Below the pieces are notes generated by a model, which had not been told where the DNA came from, did not search any database, and worked only from the letters and a program-made list of their open reading frames with translations. From the NCBI RefSeq assembly GCF_004358095.2, contig NZ_SMZJ02000001.1, positions 668,077 through 732,076 on the forward strand: 64,000 nt of DNA. The letters run 5' to 3'. This stretch comes from Seonamhaeicola sediminis (GTDB taxonomy: Bacteria; Bacteroidota; Bacteroidia; Flavobacteriales; Flavobacteriaceae). The position numbers were made by a program, and so were the translations under genes. Below, piece by piece: positions 25,960 through 34,781 of the stretch (positions within the stretch are counted from its first letter, which is position 1; each line of letters starts with the position of its first letter).

Positions 25960-25993
25960 ACTAAAAAATTAGTTTAAACTAATTTTTTAGTTA
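25958..25993. promoter_or_regulatory. Operator 1: 36-base perfect palindrome
   Basis: The sequence from 25958 to 25993 is its own reverse complement. It contains four ACTAA/TTAGT half-sites (TAACTAAAAAATTAGT and its mirror). It lies immediately upstream of the -7 box of the repressor gene, in the place of the -33 element, and about 58 bases before the divergent DUF456 gene, which it may also control. Confidence 0.7.
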
Positions 25994-26050
25994 AAATGTA
26001 ACAATTGAGTTCTAATAACGTCTTACTTAATAGCATTTAATTTAAGTTTT

Positions 26051-26548
26051 ATGGATATTATATTAATTATTATTGCTGCCTTATTAATGATTTTAGGAGT
26101 TATTGGCAGCTTTTTACCTGTACTTCCAGGACCATTAACCAGTTGGGTTGGACTGCTCATAGTTCACTTATCAAAATCGGTTCCAATGGATAAATCATTT
26201 TTGATTATTACCCTTATTATTGCCATACTTATCTGGTTGCTAGACTATATTATTCCTGCTATTGGTACCAAACGTTTTGGTGGCACAAAATATGGTATGA
26301 TTGGAACCTCTATAGGATTAGTTGTAGGACTCATTGCTCCCATTCCTTTTGGTGTTATTATTGGACCTTTTTTAGGAGCTTATCTTGGTGAGTTACTTAA
26401 TAAAAGTGATTCTAAAACTGCTACTAAGGCAGCGTTTGGATCTTTTATTGGATTTTTAACTTCGGCTTTTATAAAATTTATGGTCGCTGTTATTTATTTT
26501 GGATTCTTTATTGGTATTATTTGGGATAATAGTAGCGTTATTTTTTGA
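26051..26548 (+). CDS. DUF456 membrane protein
   Basis: A 165-residue protein with four hydrophobic segments matching DUF456: the opening VIGSFLPVLPGPLTSWVGLLI is diagnostic, and the glycine-rich LGAYLGELL and FIGFLTSAFIKF segments fit the glycine-zipper-like second half. Function unknown. It is divergent from the repressor gene, and the intervening palindromes may link its expression to the BlaI-type system. Confidence 0.85.
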   Translation: MDIILIIIAALLMILGVIGSFLPVLPGPLTSWVGLLIVHLSKSVPMDKSFLIITLIIAILIWLLDYIIPAIGTKRFGGTKYGMIGTSIGLVVGLIAPIPFGVIIGPFLGAYLGELLNKSDSKTATKAAFGSFIGFLTSAFIKFMVAVIYFGFFIGIIWDNSSVIF

Positions 26549-26562
26549 CTATAAAGAAGTGA

Positions 26563-26589
26563 CCCTGTGGGTCTCTCACCTCCACAGGG
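26563..26589 (+). other. Hairpin downstream of the DUF456 gene
   Basis: CCCTGTGG (26563-26570) pairs with CCACAGGG (26582-26589) across an 11-base loop. No T-run follows, so it is not a standard terminator. It lies 15 bases after the stop and may protect or regulate the 3' end. Confidence 0.4.
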
Positions 26590-26737
26590 CCTGTAAATTG
26601 CTATTATCAACAAAAAAAAATTGAGGGATTAATTAATTTTTTGAAGTGTTGACAATCAAAGATAAGTAATACCCTTGTAATTGAACTGCGGAAAAACCGT
26701 AACTACTTTACGGTTTATAGGTAGTTTTTAAATATAA

Positions 26738-26772
26738 TGTTGAATTCCAGACATCAACAATTTTTAATTTTT
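26738..26772 (+). terminator. Weak terminator in the convergent gap
   Basis: TGTTGA (26738-26743) pairs with TCAACA (26754-26759), followed by ATTTTTAATTTTTTTTT on the plus strand. The stem is only 6 bp, but the T-run is long. It would end a DUF456 transcript about 190 bases past its stop codon. Confidence 0.45.
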
Positions 26773-26812
26773 TTTTATAAACTTCCTTTGCGTTTTTTAA
26801 TAACAGTTTGAA

Positions 26813-27487
26813 CTAAACAAAACCTTTCTTTCTAGCTTCGTTTAACAATGTTTCATCTTGACCATCTTCAACAAAGAACAATTCTTTCAATTGCTTTTTT
26901 CGTTTCTCCACAGCACTTAATGAAATATCTAAATGTGTTGCCAAATTTTTGGTTTTTACACCTTGAGACAATAAATGTAAAATCTTGCGATTTTTTTCAT
27001 CAATTACAATATCGCTAGAAATGGCTTTTCTTATGTGACTATTTACTGTACCACTGTAAAAAGGAGGATTATTGAGTACTGCTTGAAATGCACTTGCTAA
27101 CTCACTAGAGGTTAAATCGCTTTTAATTAAAAAGCCTTCAGGGTTAATGTTTTTAATGATGTTATGAATCCTGAATGACTCATTAAACATGGTGAGAATC
27201 ACTATTTTGGCTTCTGGCAAAACTTTTCTTGCATATTCTGCTAAATCCTCTCCTGAGTTCATTGATCCATCAGATGATGGCGGTAAGCTAATGTCTACAA
27301 AAAGTATGTCATAAGGTCTTTCCTGCTTTATAGACTTATCCATATAAGTAACTGCCTCATCACAGTTATTTGCAATATCAATGAGTAATTCTTGGGTTTC
27401 CTTTTTTGTGAATTGTAATGTGTTTTGATAACCTTCAATAATCATGGGGTGGTCATCAATCATTAAGATTTTAATTGTTTCAGTCAT
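26813..27487 (-). CDS. NarL/LuxR-type response regulator
   Basis: A 224-residue response regulator. The receiver domain (about 5-130) has acidic D11/D12, phospho-acceptor D65 in ILFVDISLPP, T/S near 98 and K near 122. The C-terminal LuxR-type helix-turn-helix (about 160-215) includes ILHLLSQGVKTKNLATHLDIS. It begins 12 bases after the histidine kinase gene and is surely its partner. Target genes are unknown; the small lipoprotein gene just upstream of the kinase is one candidate. Confidence 0.92.
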   Translation of the reverse strand: MTETIKILMIDDHPMIIEGYQNTLQFTKKETQELLIDIANNCDEAVTYMDKSIKQERPYDILFVDISLPPSSDGSMNSGEDLAEYARKVLPEAKIVILTMFNESFRIHNIIKNINPEGFLIKSDLTSSELASAFQAVLNNPPFYSGTVNSHIRKAISSDIVIDEKNRKILHLLSQGVKTKNLATHLDISLSAVEKRKKQLKELFFVEDGQDETLLNEARKKGFV

Positions 27488-27499
27488 GGTTTGAACTGG

Positions 27500-29338
27500 T
27501 TAGGGTATTGGGACTTCAATTACAACTTTTGTACCTATATCTTTTTCTGATGTTATATTTAGTTGACCTTTAATTTCTTTAATTCTAGAGTTCATATTTT
27601 TCAAGCCAATACCTGATTTGGCTTTATTAACATCAAACCCAGAACCATCATCTGTTATTGTCAAGCAAATTACATCTTTTTTTAATTTAAAACTAATATC
27701 TACTTTAGTTGCTTGAGCATGTTTATAGATATTATGCAGTGTTTCTTGAATTAATCTATAAACATGAATTTTCTTTTTGTTACTAATATCATCCCAATTT
27801 ATGGAATCATCATAGGTTAAGTTATACTCTAATTTATAAGCCAACGTTTGAGTTTCAACAAGTGTTTTAATAATATCTATAAAACCCCTCCCTGAGACAA
27901 AATCAGTATTTAATTCATGAGACACTTTTCTAATATCTTGTTCAATGGATTTTAATTCTTCAATGTACTGCCCTCTGGTTTTAATAGCCTCTGGCGTATT
28001 GTTAAAATTTAAGCTATCTAAACTCAATCTGGTTCCAAAAAGACGTCCTAAAACACCATCGTGTAATTCTTCTGATATTCGCTTTTTTTCAAGTGTTCTG
28101 GCTTCTTCAATACTTTCATTTTGAGATAACATAAGATTGTAAATTTCCTCATTAGTTTCTTGTTGCTTTTGAATGAACTGCAATTCCTTATTCTTGTTTC
28201 TTTGGGTTACTACTAAATACAGTAAAAAAGACGCCATGATAACTACTACTGAGATTATAAAAAGCCACATACGTTCTTTTGCTATCTGTTTATTTTCTTG
28301 TTCAATCTGTTCGGTTTCAAATCTAATTCTGGCAAATTTATTTCTAATTCTTCTTTCTGCTTTTTGTAAACTATCGTTTAATTGAACATACTCTCGTAAG
28401 TGTTTTACAGATTTCTCTCCTTCTTCAATTTTTGACAATAACAGTAAGGAAGTTAATAATTCATCTCTAGAATACTTCTCAGCAACTTCTCTTGCCTTAT
28501 AAGCATAGTATCTTGATGAATCTTTATTGTTTTTATAATGATAATATTCAGCCAAATGCTGATTAATTTGAATAGAGCTGTATGAATCAGGTTTTATACT
28601 ATCGGAAATTTTTAAAGCTTTTAAATAAAGTTCAGGTATTTCATCATTATTATTTGATAAATGCAATGTATGCGCATAATTATCTAATACAACAACATAT
28701 AAAGCCGGAAACTCATTAACTAGGTTTTTATCGCTCAAAATTTCTCCAAAAAAATCCAGAGCCAAATCATAGTCCCCTGATTTCTTATAGGTTAAGGCCA
28801 AATTATTTTTCGTCATGTATGTACTTATTTTGTCCTGACTTGTTAGTCTATTTTCAAAATCTAAAGATTTGATAAAGTACTCTACAGACTCTTTAAACTG
28901 ACCTAATTGGCCAAATACTAAACCTAAATTATTATAGATATTAGATTTATATTTAATTATATTCTCAGTTTCATTTAATTCATTTAGAATTGAAATAGCT
29001 TCGATTGAAGACAATTCACTACCAGTATAATCCTTTTCATTCTTTTGTATGACCGCTATACCATATAATGTGAGTGCTAACCTGTAATTATCTCTCCTAT
29101 TTCGATAGAATTTTTCCGCTTTACGATAATAATAATATGCACTATCAGGTTTTACACTATATCTGTACAATTCGCCTATGTTGTAATAAGCATTTGCTAT
29201 TAAGGTAGAATCTATTACATTTGAATTAATAACATTCACTTTTATTGAATCTATTAACTCGAAATTATTATTTTTATCTTGAGCATTTACGCTTATCAAA
29301 TAGAGAAATAATGGTATAAGTATAAAAAAACGCCTCAA
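27500..29338 (-). CDS. TPR sensor histidine kinase (NarX/DesK type)
   Basis: A 612-residue protein starting with TTG at 29338; no ATG occurs before residue 176, and the TTG opens a signal peptide ending in SVNAQ. The periplasmic part (about 25-320) consists of tetratricopeptide repeats. A membrane helix (357-378) leads to a HisKA_3 domain with H426 in EELHDGVLG, then HATPase_c with N box (HNIYKHA), DDGSGFD and SGIGLKNM. A TACATTTG promoter box lies 29-36 bases upstream. It phosphorylates the adjoining regulator. The ligand is unknown. Confidence 0.92.
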   Translation of the reverse strand: MRRFFILIPLFLYLISVNAQDKNNNFELIDSIKVNVINSNVIDSTLIANAYYNIGELYRYSVKPDSAYYYYRKAEKFYRNRRDNYRLALTLYGIAVIQKNEKDYTGSELSSIEAISILNELNETENIIKYKSNIYNNLGLVFGQLGQFKESVEYFIKSLDFENRLTSQDKISTYMTKNNLALTYKKSGDYDLALDFFGEILSDKNLVNEFPALYVVVLDNYAHTLHLSNNNDEIPELYLKALKISDSIKPDSYSSIQINQHLAEYYHYKNNKDSSRYYAYKAREVAEKYSRDELLTSLLLLSKIEEGEKSVKHLREYVQLNDSLQKAERRIRNKFARIRFETEQIEQENKQIAKERMWLFIISVVVIMASFLLYLVVTQRNKNKELQFIQKQQETNEEIYNLMLSQNESIEEARTLEKKRISEELHDGVLGRLFGTRLSLDSLNFNNTPEAIKTRGQYIEELKSIEQDIRKVSHELNTDFVSGRGFIDIIKTLVETQTLAYKLEYNLTYDDSINWDDISNKKKIHVYRLIQETLHNIYKHAQATKVDISFKLKKDVICLTITDDGSGFDVNKAKSGIGLKNMNSRIKEIKGQLNITSEKDIGTKVVIEVPIP

Positions 29339-29366
29339 AAAGTAAATGTTTAAAGTTCAATTACTT

Positions 29367-29374
29367 CAAATGTA
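29367..29374 (-). promoter_or_regulatory. -7 promoter box of the kinase-regulator operon
   Basis: On the minus strand the box reads TACATTTG, an exact TAnnTTTG match, 28 bases before the TTG start codon at 29338. It supports the unusual start by leaving room for a short leader only. Confidence 0.5.
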
Positions 29375-29402
29375 TTTATAATTTTTAAGACCTAGAAAAT
29401 AA

Positions 29403-29434
29403 AAAGGCTCTTTATAAATTTATAAAGAGCCTTC
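29403..29434 (-). terminator. Terminator after the 47-residue lipoprotein gene
   Basis: Bases 29406-29431 form a perfect 26-base inverted repeat (GGCTCTTTATAAA and its mirror). On the minus strand it runs into TTTTTATTTT. It lies 23 bases past the lipoprotein stop codon and separates that gene from the kinase promoter. Confidence 0.8.
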
Positions 29435-29454
29435 AAATAAATGTATATAAATTT

Positions 29455-29598
29455 TTATTTGTCAAAACCGCCACCTGTAAAATAAACAGATTGCGTATCA
29501 TCAATAAGGACATCATCTTCATTTAAGTCTTGTTTAGTACAAGAGGAAAAGGCTACTAGCAATACAGCTGCAATTAAAGTAAGTTTTAGGGCTTTCAT
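29455..29598 (-). CDS. Small lipoprotein of 47 residues
   Basis: ATG at 29598 to TAA at 29455 encodes 47 residues: a lipoprotein signal (MKALKLTLIAAVLLVAFSSC, cysteine at residue 20), then an acidic segment (DLNEDDVLIDD) and an end rich in glycine (FTGGGFDK). It has its own terminator and lies directly upstream of the kinase-regulator pair. It may be a target or an envelope ligand of that system (inference). I do not recognise the family. Confidence 0.7.
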   Translation of the reverse strand: MKALKLTLIAAVLLVAFSSCTKQDLNEDDVLIDDTQSVYFTGGGFDK

Positions 29599-29948
29599 AT
29601 TAATTCGATTTAAGGTTAAACTATTTTTCTATTTAAAATTTTTAATAAAATTCTTTAACTAAGACTTTGATTAACAAAATCTCTATTGAGGGAAAAATGG
29701 AATAATTAACTTTAAACCGAACACAAATGAGTGTACAGATTTAATTTGTAAATTTTTGAGGGAATCGACCAATAAATTGATCTAAAAATGGATTAATTGT
29801 CTTAATGAGCTTGAGGGGATAATGAATGCTCGTTAAGATGACACTAAATTAGGTTTAAGAGACAATGAAAAAGCAAAATAATCGATGAAATACATTTTTT
29901 TACGATGAAATACATCGATAAACGGTAAAACCATTAAAATTAGACTAT
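29599..29948. other. 350-base gap between the lipoprotein and lacI genes
   Basis: No open frame is convincing. The main structure is a 13-base direct repeat, CGATGAAATACAT, at 29883-29895 and 29903-29915, exactly 20 bases apart, with ATCGAT at both outer ends. It sits 34 bases past the LacI stop codon and about 285 bases before the lipoprotein gene. Confidence 0.5.
29883..29915. repeat. Paired 13-base direct repeat near lacI
   Basis: CGATGAAATACAT occurs at 29883-29895 and 29903-29915, start-to-start distance 20 bases, near two helical turns. It is the sort of pair bound by a dimeric or tandem response regulator. Confidence 0.6.
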
Positions 29949-30959
29949 CTACTTAGTTTTTGTAGATTTATTATCAACCAAACTTGTTTTTACAATTTTA
30001 GTCTTAACGTCTTCATTTAGGTGTATGTTTTGAAGTCTATGAATGAGCATATGAGCCGCCTCTGCTCCAATGGCTTTAGCATGTTGCCTAATTGTTGTTA
30101 ATCTTGGAAAAGCATGAATAGCATCAGATTTACTAGAAAAACCAATAACTGATAAATCTCTGGGCACTTTTTTACCCAAATTAACAGCAGCATTTATAGC
30201 AATGATTCCAGAAGAGCTATCGGCAGAAATTACACCATCAACGCTTTTGTTCTTTTTTAAAAACGACTTTATTTTCTTTTGATGGTCATCCTTCTTTTTT
30301 ATTTTCAGTAGTATAGGGTCTTGTTTTTTATTTTCTAAAATAGCTTTTACATAACCACGTTCCCTTAGCTTGCCAACGCTTAAATCTTCTATACTACTTA
30401 CAAAAGCAATTTGTTTTCTATTTTCTGCAAGCAATCCTTTTGTAGCATTGTAAGTAGCATCAAAATCATCAACAATAACTTTATCACACATTACATCATG
30501 AGCCACTCTATCAAACATTACTATAGGCAATCCTTGGGCAATAGCTTTTTTAAAATGATCTACCTCATTTTTCATTTGAGTCTCTTGGGCTACAGCCAAA
30601 ATAAATCCATCTACACTACCATTGGCCAAAATTTGAAGACTTTCTTTTTCCTTTTCTAAAGACTCGTTTGAGATACAGGTAATAATGTTATAACCCAATT
30701 TGGTTGCTTCTCTTTCTATTCCAAAAAGCACTTTAGCTAGAAAATGATTTAAAATATTGGGGATAATAACACCTATAGTTTTGGTTTTATTCTGTTTTAA
30801 ACTTAAAGCTACCTTATTAGGTTTATAGTTATAAAGTTCTGCAAGCTCTTTAACTCGTCTCACAGTTTCCTCCCCAATCTCCTCACTATTATTAAGGGCT
30901 TTTGAGACTGTTGAAATTGAAACATTCAATTCTCTTGCCAACTGTTTTAGAGTAACCAT
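29949..30959 (-). CDS. LacI-family transcriptional regulator
   Basis: A 336-residue protein. The N-terminal helix-turn-helix (TLKQLARELNVSISTVSKAL, residues 3-22) and hinge (NKVALSLKQNKT) are followed by a periplasmic-binding-protein-like sensor domain (about 60-330) with IGVIIPNILNHF and VDGVISADSSSG. It is divergent from an outer-membrane receptor gene 199 bases away, which is its most likely target. The sugar or effector is unknown because no degradative genes lie nearby. Confidence 0.92.
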   Translation of the reverse strand: MVTLKQLARELNVSISTVSKALNNSEEIGEETVRRVKELAELYNYKPNKVALSLKQNKTKTIGVIIPNILNHFLAKVLFGIEREATKLGYNIITCISNESLEKEKESLQILANGSVDGFILAVAQETQMKNEVDHFKKAIAQGLPIVMFDRVAHDVMCDKVIVDDFDATYNATKGLLAENRKQIAFVSSIEDLSVGKLRERGYVKAILENKKQDPILLKIKKKDDHQKKIKSFLKKNKSVDGVISADSSSGIIAINAAVNLGKKVPRDLSVIGFSSKSDAIHAFPRLTTIRQHAKAIGAEAAHMLIHRLQNIHLNEDVKTKIVKTSLVDNKSTKTK

Positions 30960-31079
30960 AATTTATTAAACCTAGTTTTTAAGTTTTGCAATTTACAAAA
31001 ATACTACATGCAACATTTTAATTTTATAACACATGTATTTTATCAAGGGTTGAATATAAAAAATAATTTATTACTTGAT

Positions 31080-31092
31080 GTAAAACTTTTAC
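31080..31092. promoter_or_regulatory. Candidate operator between lacI and the receptor gene
   Basis: GTAAAACTTTTAC is a 13-base palindrome (GTAAAA-C-TTTTAC) lying 24 bases before the TATTTTTG box of the receptor promoter. A repeat of its left half, ATGTAAAAC, follows at about 31099-31107. Binding by the adjacent LacI-family protein is a guess from position. Confidence 0.35.
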
Positions 31093-31115
31093 CTCTCTAT
31101 GTAAAACAATTAAAC

Positions 31116-31123
31116 TATTTTTG
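31116..31123 (+). promoter_or_regulatory. -7 promoter box of the outer-membrane receptor gene
   Basis: TATTTTTG fits TAnnTTTG exactly and lies 35 bases before the ATG at 31159. No -33 TTTG is present at standard spacing. Confidence 0.5.
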
Positions 31124-31158
31124 CGCCCAAATTCAAGTTTACTGCCAAACTAAAATAC

Positions 31159-33738
31159 ATGAAAACGAAATTTTTATTTTTTTTACTTTTTTTATTATTT
31201 ACTGTATTTGCTTTTGCTCAAAAGGGAATTGTTCAAGGTGCTATAGCAGAGAAAAACTCAAATGAGGTCATTCCTTTTGCTACCATTGTTGTTTTAAAAG
31301 CAAATAGCAATGAAACCGTTAAAGGTAGTATTTCGTCAGATAATGGTCAGTTTATAATAGAAAATGTTGCGTTTGGAAACTACACTGTGCAGGTTTCGTT
31401 TATAGGTTACCAAACTAAAATCATTGACAACATAACTATTTCAAAAAGTGAACCCAATGTGAATCTTGGTTTAGTTTTATTAGACCCTCAAATAGAATCT
31501 TTAGATGCAGTTACCGTTAAAGTTCAATCCAAAACTTCTACCAATAAAATTGACAGAAAAGTTTATAATGTAAGTGATTTTGAAACTGCAAAAGGTGGAA
31601 ATGCAGCAGATGTTTTAAATAAACTACCTTCAATTACCGTAGACCCGAGCGGAAATGTATCGGTTAGGGGCACCAGTGATTTTATGGTGTATTTAAATGG
31701 AAAACCAACCAACGTAAGGCCGTCCGTTTTATTGGGGCAAATTCAATCAAACAATATCAGTAAAATTGATGTCATTACAGTTCCTACAGCACGATATGAT
31801 GCACAAGGAAAAGGAGGTATTATAAATATTACTACCAAGAAAAGCATTAATCAAGGTCTATCGGTTTCTGTAAATGGACTCCTTGGTAGTTCGCCATGGG
31901 CAAATATAACTGATGTATATAGTGGTCATGATTTAAAAGATGATCGTTACGGTGGTGGTTTTAATATTACCTACGGAACGAATAACATAACGCTTTATGG
32001 TGGCTTCAATTACAATATGAGGAACGTAAATGGAAAACGCTCAGGAGAAGCCCGGGTTTTTGTTAACGAACCACAGGGGGACTTCTTCCATATGAATGCC
32101 AAAAATGGGCAACGCCCAGAATGGTATGAAAACTATACCGCCAATGCTGGTATTGATCTTGATTTATCAGACTCTAAAAAATTATCACTCTCATATTTCT
32201 ACGGAAACAGAAACGAAGGTAGAGCCGCCTATTATATTTACAACACCTTTTATGCAGATGCTGACCAATCTAACAAAGATCTGACTACAGAACAATTTAT
32301 GTACAATCCAAATGTTGATAACCGATATGGTGAGTACAATACATTCAATATAGATTACATAGTTGATTTAGCCAATAATGCTTCCTTTAAAACTGCTTTT
32401 GCTTATGAAGCTTCAAAATTAAGTAGAGCACTCAATAACAAAAATTATTTCTATAATACCAGGGCTGAAGTAGATAATGATATTGAAAACAATTTTGCAA
32501 ATGCATTTCAAGCCGATGACTATTCATTATCAGACAATACACCTTTAAAAGGATTACGTTTTAATGCCGATTATGAAAAACAAATTGATGAATCTAGCAG
32601 TTTTGGAACAGGGGCTCAAATTCAATACACCAATATTGAAGGTTCGTTTAAGTTTAACAACACGTTGGTTACAAAAAACTTAAACAACACCATTGATTTA
32701 TCAAGAACAGTTTATGCTGCCTATGTAGATTATTCTGCAACTAAAGGAAAGCTAAGTTACATTTTAGGCTTAAGAGCCGAATATGGATACCAAACCTTGG
32801 AAAATGGAACCACAGATTATGTCCCTATTTTTGGAGCCGATTTAGAAAAAAATTATATCCAAAAACAACTAGATTTATTCCCGTCAGCACATCTTAATTA
32901 CAAGATTAGTGACACCGATAATTTAACTTTAGCAGGAAGCCGTAGAATAAATCGTGCATCAGTTACAAAATTAGCACCATTTTTATACCGCCGCCATTTT
33001 GAGGTTTATGTTGTAGGGGATCCCGAGCTAGAGTCTGAATATTTAAACAACGCTGAAATTACTTATGAAACTTCAAAAGGTAAAAACACTTTTAGTTTAA
33101 CTGGATTTTACAGAGGCACAGACAATACCGTTTTTAGAGTAAACACAGTAACAACTGCTACCGAAAACCCAGAATTAAATGCTATTCTTAATGAAGATGT
33201 ACTCATACGGTCTTACACCAATGCAGGTAATTCAACCTCATTAGGAGCGGAATTAAATATTAACTTAATTCCTAGTTCTTGGGCTAAATTCTTTATAGGT
33301 AGCTCTTTGTATAACTACCAAATTAAAGGTGAAGTTTTTGGGTTTAATGTAGACCAAAATAGCACTAACTGGTCTTTAAAGGGAAATGCTAATTTTACCA
33401 TTTCTGATAAATTAAGGTTTACTTATGATTTTAGCAGAATATCAAGAACTGTTACATCGCAAGGTCAAAACGACCCTTTTACAGTTTCAAACATTGCCTT
33501 GAGTTATCAACCAACAGATGCGTGGGATATAGCCATTAGAGGTTTGGATATTTTTGCTCAAAATGATGAAGGTTTAGACACCAATGCATTTAACGCCGCT
33601 AACCAGCAAATATTCTATCAAGAGACCTTATACGAAAGAAATGGCCCTATCATTGAATTGGGGATTACTTATTCTCTTAATATGAAAGGCAAAAAAGGAA
33701 AAACCAAAGATTTTCAAGGCAATAAACATTTTAAATAA
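31159..33738 (+). CDS. TonB-dependent receptor-like outer-membrane protein
   Basis: An 859-residue protein. The signal peptide ends in VFAFAQ (about residue 21). Next come a carboxypeptidase-regulatory-like beta domain (about 22-105, VIPFATIVVLKAN...VSFIGYQT), a plug domain (about 125-225, ADVLNKLPSITVDPSGNVSVRG and GGIINITTKK) and a C-terminal barrel of the outer-membrane beta-barrel family. It ends in a basic tail, not the usual aromatic residue. No SusD partner follows. It imports or binds an unknown ligand, probably under control of the divergent LacI regulator. Confidence 0.88.
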   Translation: MKTKFLFFLLFLLFTVFAFAQKGIVQGAIAEKNSNEVIPFATIVVLKANSNETVKGSISSDNGQFIIENVAFGNYTVQVSFIGYQTKIIDNITISKSEPNVNLGLVLLDPQIESLDAVTVKVQSKTSTNKIDRKVYNVSDFETAKGGNAADVLNKLPSITVDPSGNVSVRGTSDFMVYLNGKPTNVRPSVLLGQIQSNNISKIDVITVPTARYDAQGKGGIINITTKKSINQGLSVSVNGLLGSSPWANITDVYSGHDLKDDRYGGGFNITYGTNNITLYGGFNYNMRNVNGKRSGEARVFVNEPQGDFFHMNAKNGQRPEWYENYTANAGIDLDLSDSKKLSLSYFYGNRNEGRAAYYIYNTFYADADQSNKDLTTEQFMYNPNVDNRYGEYNTFNIDYIVDLANNASFKTAFAYEASKLSRALNNKNYFYNTRAEVDNDIENNFANAFQADDYSLSDNTPLKGLRFNADYEKQIDESSSFGTGAQIQYTNIEGSFKFNNTLVTKNLNNTIDLSRTVYAAYVDYSATKGKLSYILGLRAEYGYQTLENGTTDYVPIFGADLEKNYIQKQLDLFPSAHLNYKISDTDNLTLAGSRRINRASVTKLAPFLYRRHFEVYVVGDPELESEYLNNAEITYETSKGKNTFSLTGFYRGTDNTVFRVNTVTTATENPELNAILNEDVLIRSYTNAGNSTSLGAELNINLIPSSWAKFFIGSSLYNYQIKGEVFGFNVDQNSTNWSLKGNANFTISDKLRFTYDFSRISRTVTSQGQNDPFTVSNIALSYQPTDAWDIAIRGLDIFAQNDEGLDTNAFNAANQQIFYQETLYERNGPIIELGITYSLNMKGKKGKTKDFQGNKHFK

Positions 33739-33760
33739 AAATTAGAAATAACAGCATACA

Positions 33761-33796
33761 AAAACAGAGGCGCACCTTTGGTACGCCTCTGTTTTT
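33761..33796 (+). terminator. Bidirectional terminator
   Basis: AAAACAGAGGCG (33761-33772) pairs with CGCCTCTGTTTT (33784-33795), with further CACC/GGTA pairing near the loop, and runs into T on the plus strand. It also follows the minus-strand TPR-like gene ending at 33811, so it can serve both genes. Confidence 0.85.
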
Positions 33797-33810
33797 GTAT
33801 TAAATATATA

Positions 33811-34524
33811 CTAATTCTTAGATTGTTCTGCCTGAGCTTGTAAAATTTGTTTTTGCCTTAACAATTCATTTTTGGTGACCTGAATCATCTTAAAATTTGG
33901 TGCTTCTTTTAGCGTAGCATCTAAAATATCAACCGCTGCATCAATATTGGCTTTTTTATCCTTTGAAAATGTATTGATGGCATTTAAGTACATAAAGGCA
34001 GCTTTTAACGGAACCTCATAGGGTGATTGACTTTCAAAAAAGGCCTTTTTCATATCGGCTTTAGAGTTAACCAACCCATAATTAATATGCTTTTCGGCCT
34101 CAGTAGCATTTTGCAGTTGTATATTTAATTCAGCCAATTCATAGGCAACTAAAGGATTAGGTTCTCTTTTAAACATTTGTTCAAAAAAAGGAATCGCTAA
34201 TTTGGGTTGTTTCAATGCTTTTAAAGCTAGTGCCTTTACTTGTATAGCAATATCAGAATCATCTACTTTCATTTCATAACCAATGGTATTTATAGCTTGA
34301 TTATTCATACCTTGGTCCATATATATATATGCTAAAGTATCCTTTCTTGCTTCAGATGGTGAAAGCACATTTAAATGTGTCATGGCATTTATAATCCCCT
34401 GAATATCACCCTGTTGTTTCATTTGTTTGTAATATGCTTGATAATGAGCAATTAGAGCATCATTGCTTTGAGCATTCATTGTAAAACTACTCACCAATAT
34501 CATCAATCCTAATAATCTTTTCAT
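33811..34524 (-). CDS. Secreted TPR-like protein
   Basis: A 237-residue protein with a signal peptide (MKRLLGLMILVSSFTMNAQS). The mature part is helical with three or four degenerate tetratricopeptide repeats (for example ALKALKQPKLAIPFFEQMFKREPNPLVAYELAELNIQL) and a charged, Q-rich C-terminus. It probably mediates protein contacts in the periplasm. It is a single gene sharing a terminator with the receptor. Function unknown. Confidence 0.75.
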   Translation of the reverse strand: MKRLLGLMILVSSFTMNAQSNDALIAHYQAYYKQMKQQGDIQGIINAMTHLNVLSPSEARKDTLAYIYMDQGMNNQAINTIGYEMKVDDSDIAIQVKALALKALKQPKLAIPFFEQMFKREPNPLVAYELAELNIQLQNATEAEKHINYGLVNSKADMKKAFFESQSPYEVPLKAAFMYLNAINTFSKDKKANIDAAVDILDATLKEAPNFKMIQVTKNELLRQKQILQAQAEQSKN

Positions 34525-34781
34525 GTGTTTAAATGTCTTAGTTGTAAATATGGAACCTTACGGTTTCCTTATGTTAAATTTTTAACGGGCTAAAGCTAAA
34601 AAAAATTAACATTTAAATTCTTAAAAGAATGCTAATTATTTTAGGAAATAACTATTATTTCCCGTTACCCAGAAGCACAAATAATGCCAAAAATAGAAAC
34701 AAGCGGTATTCTATGATAAATTTATCTTTTAGGAAAACTCAAAAAAAATATTTACATTTATTAATATCAAAACAAAGAATC

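Noticed and set aside
26694..26726. Firm call of an H-type pseudoknot
   Set aside because: The two left arms are directly adjacent, leaving no loop-1 bases, which makes a classic pseudoknot unlikely; kept only as a low-interest structural note.
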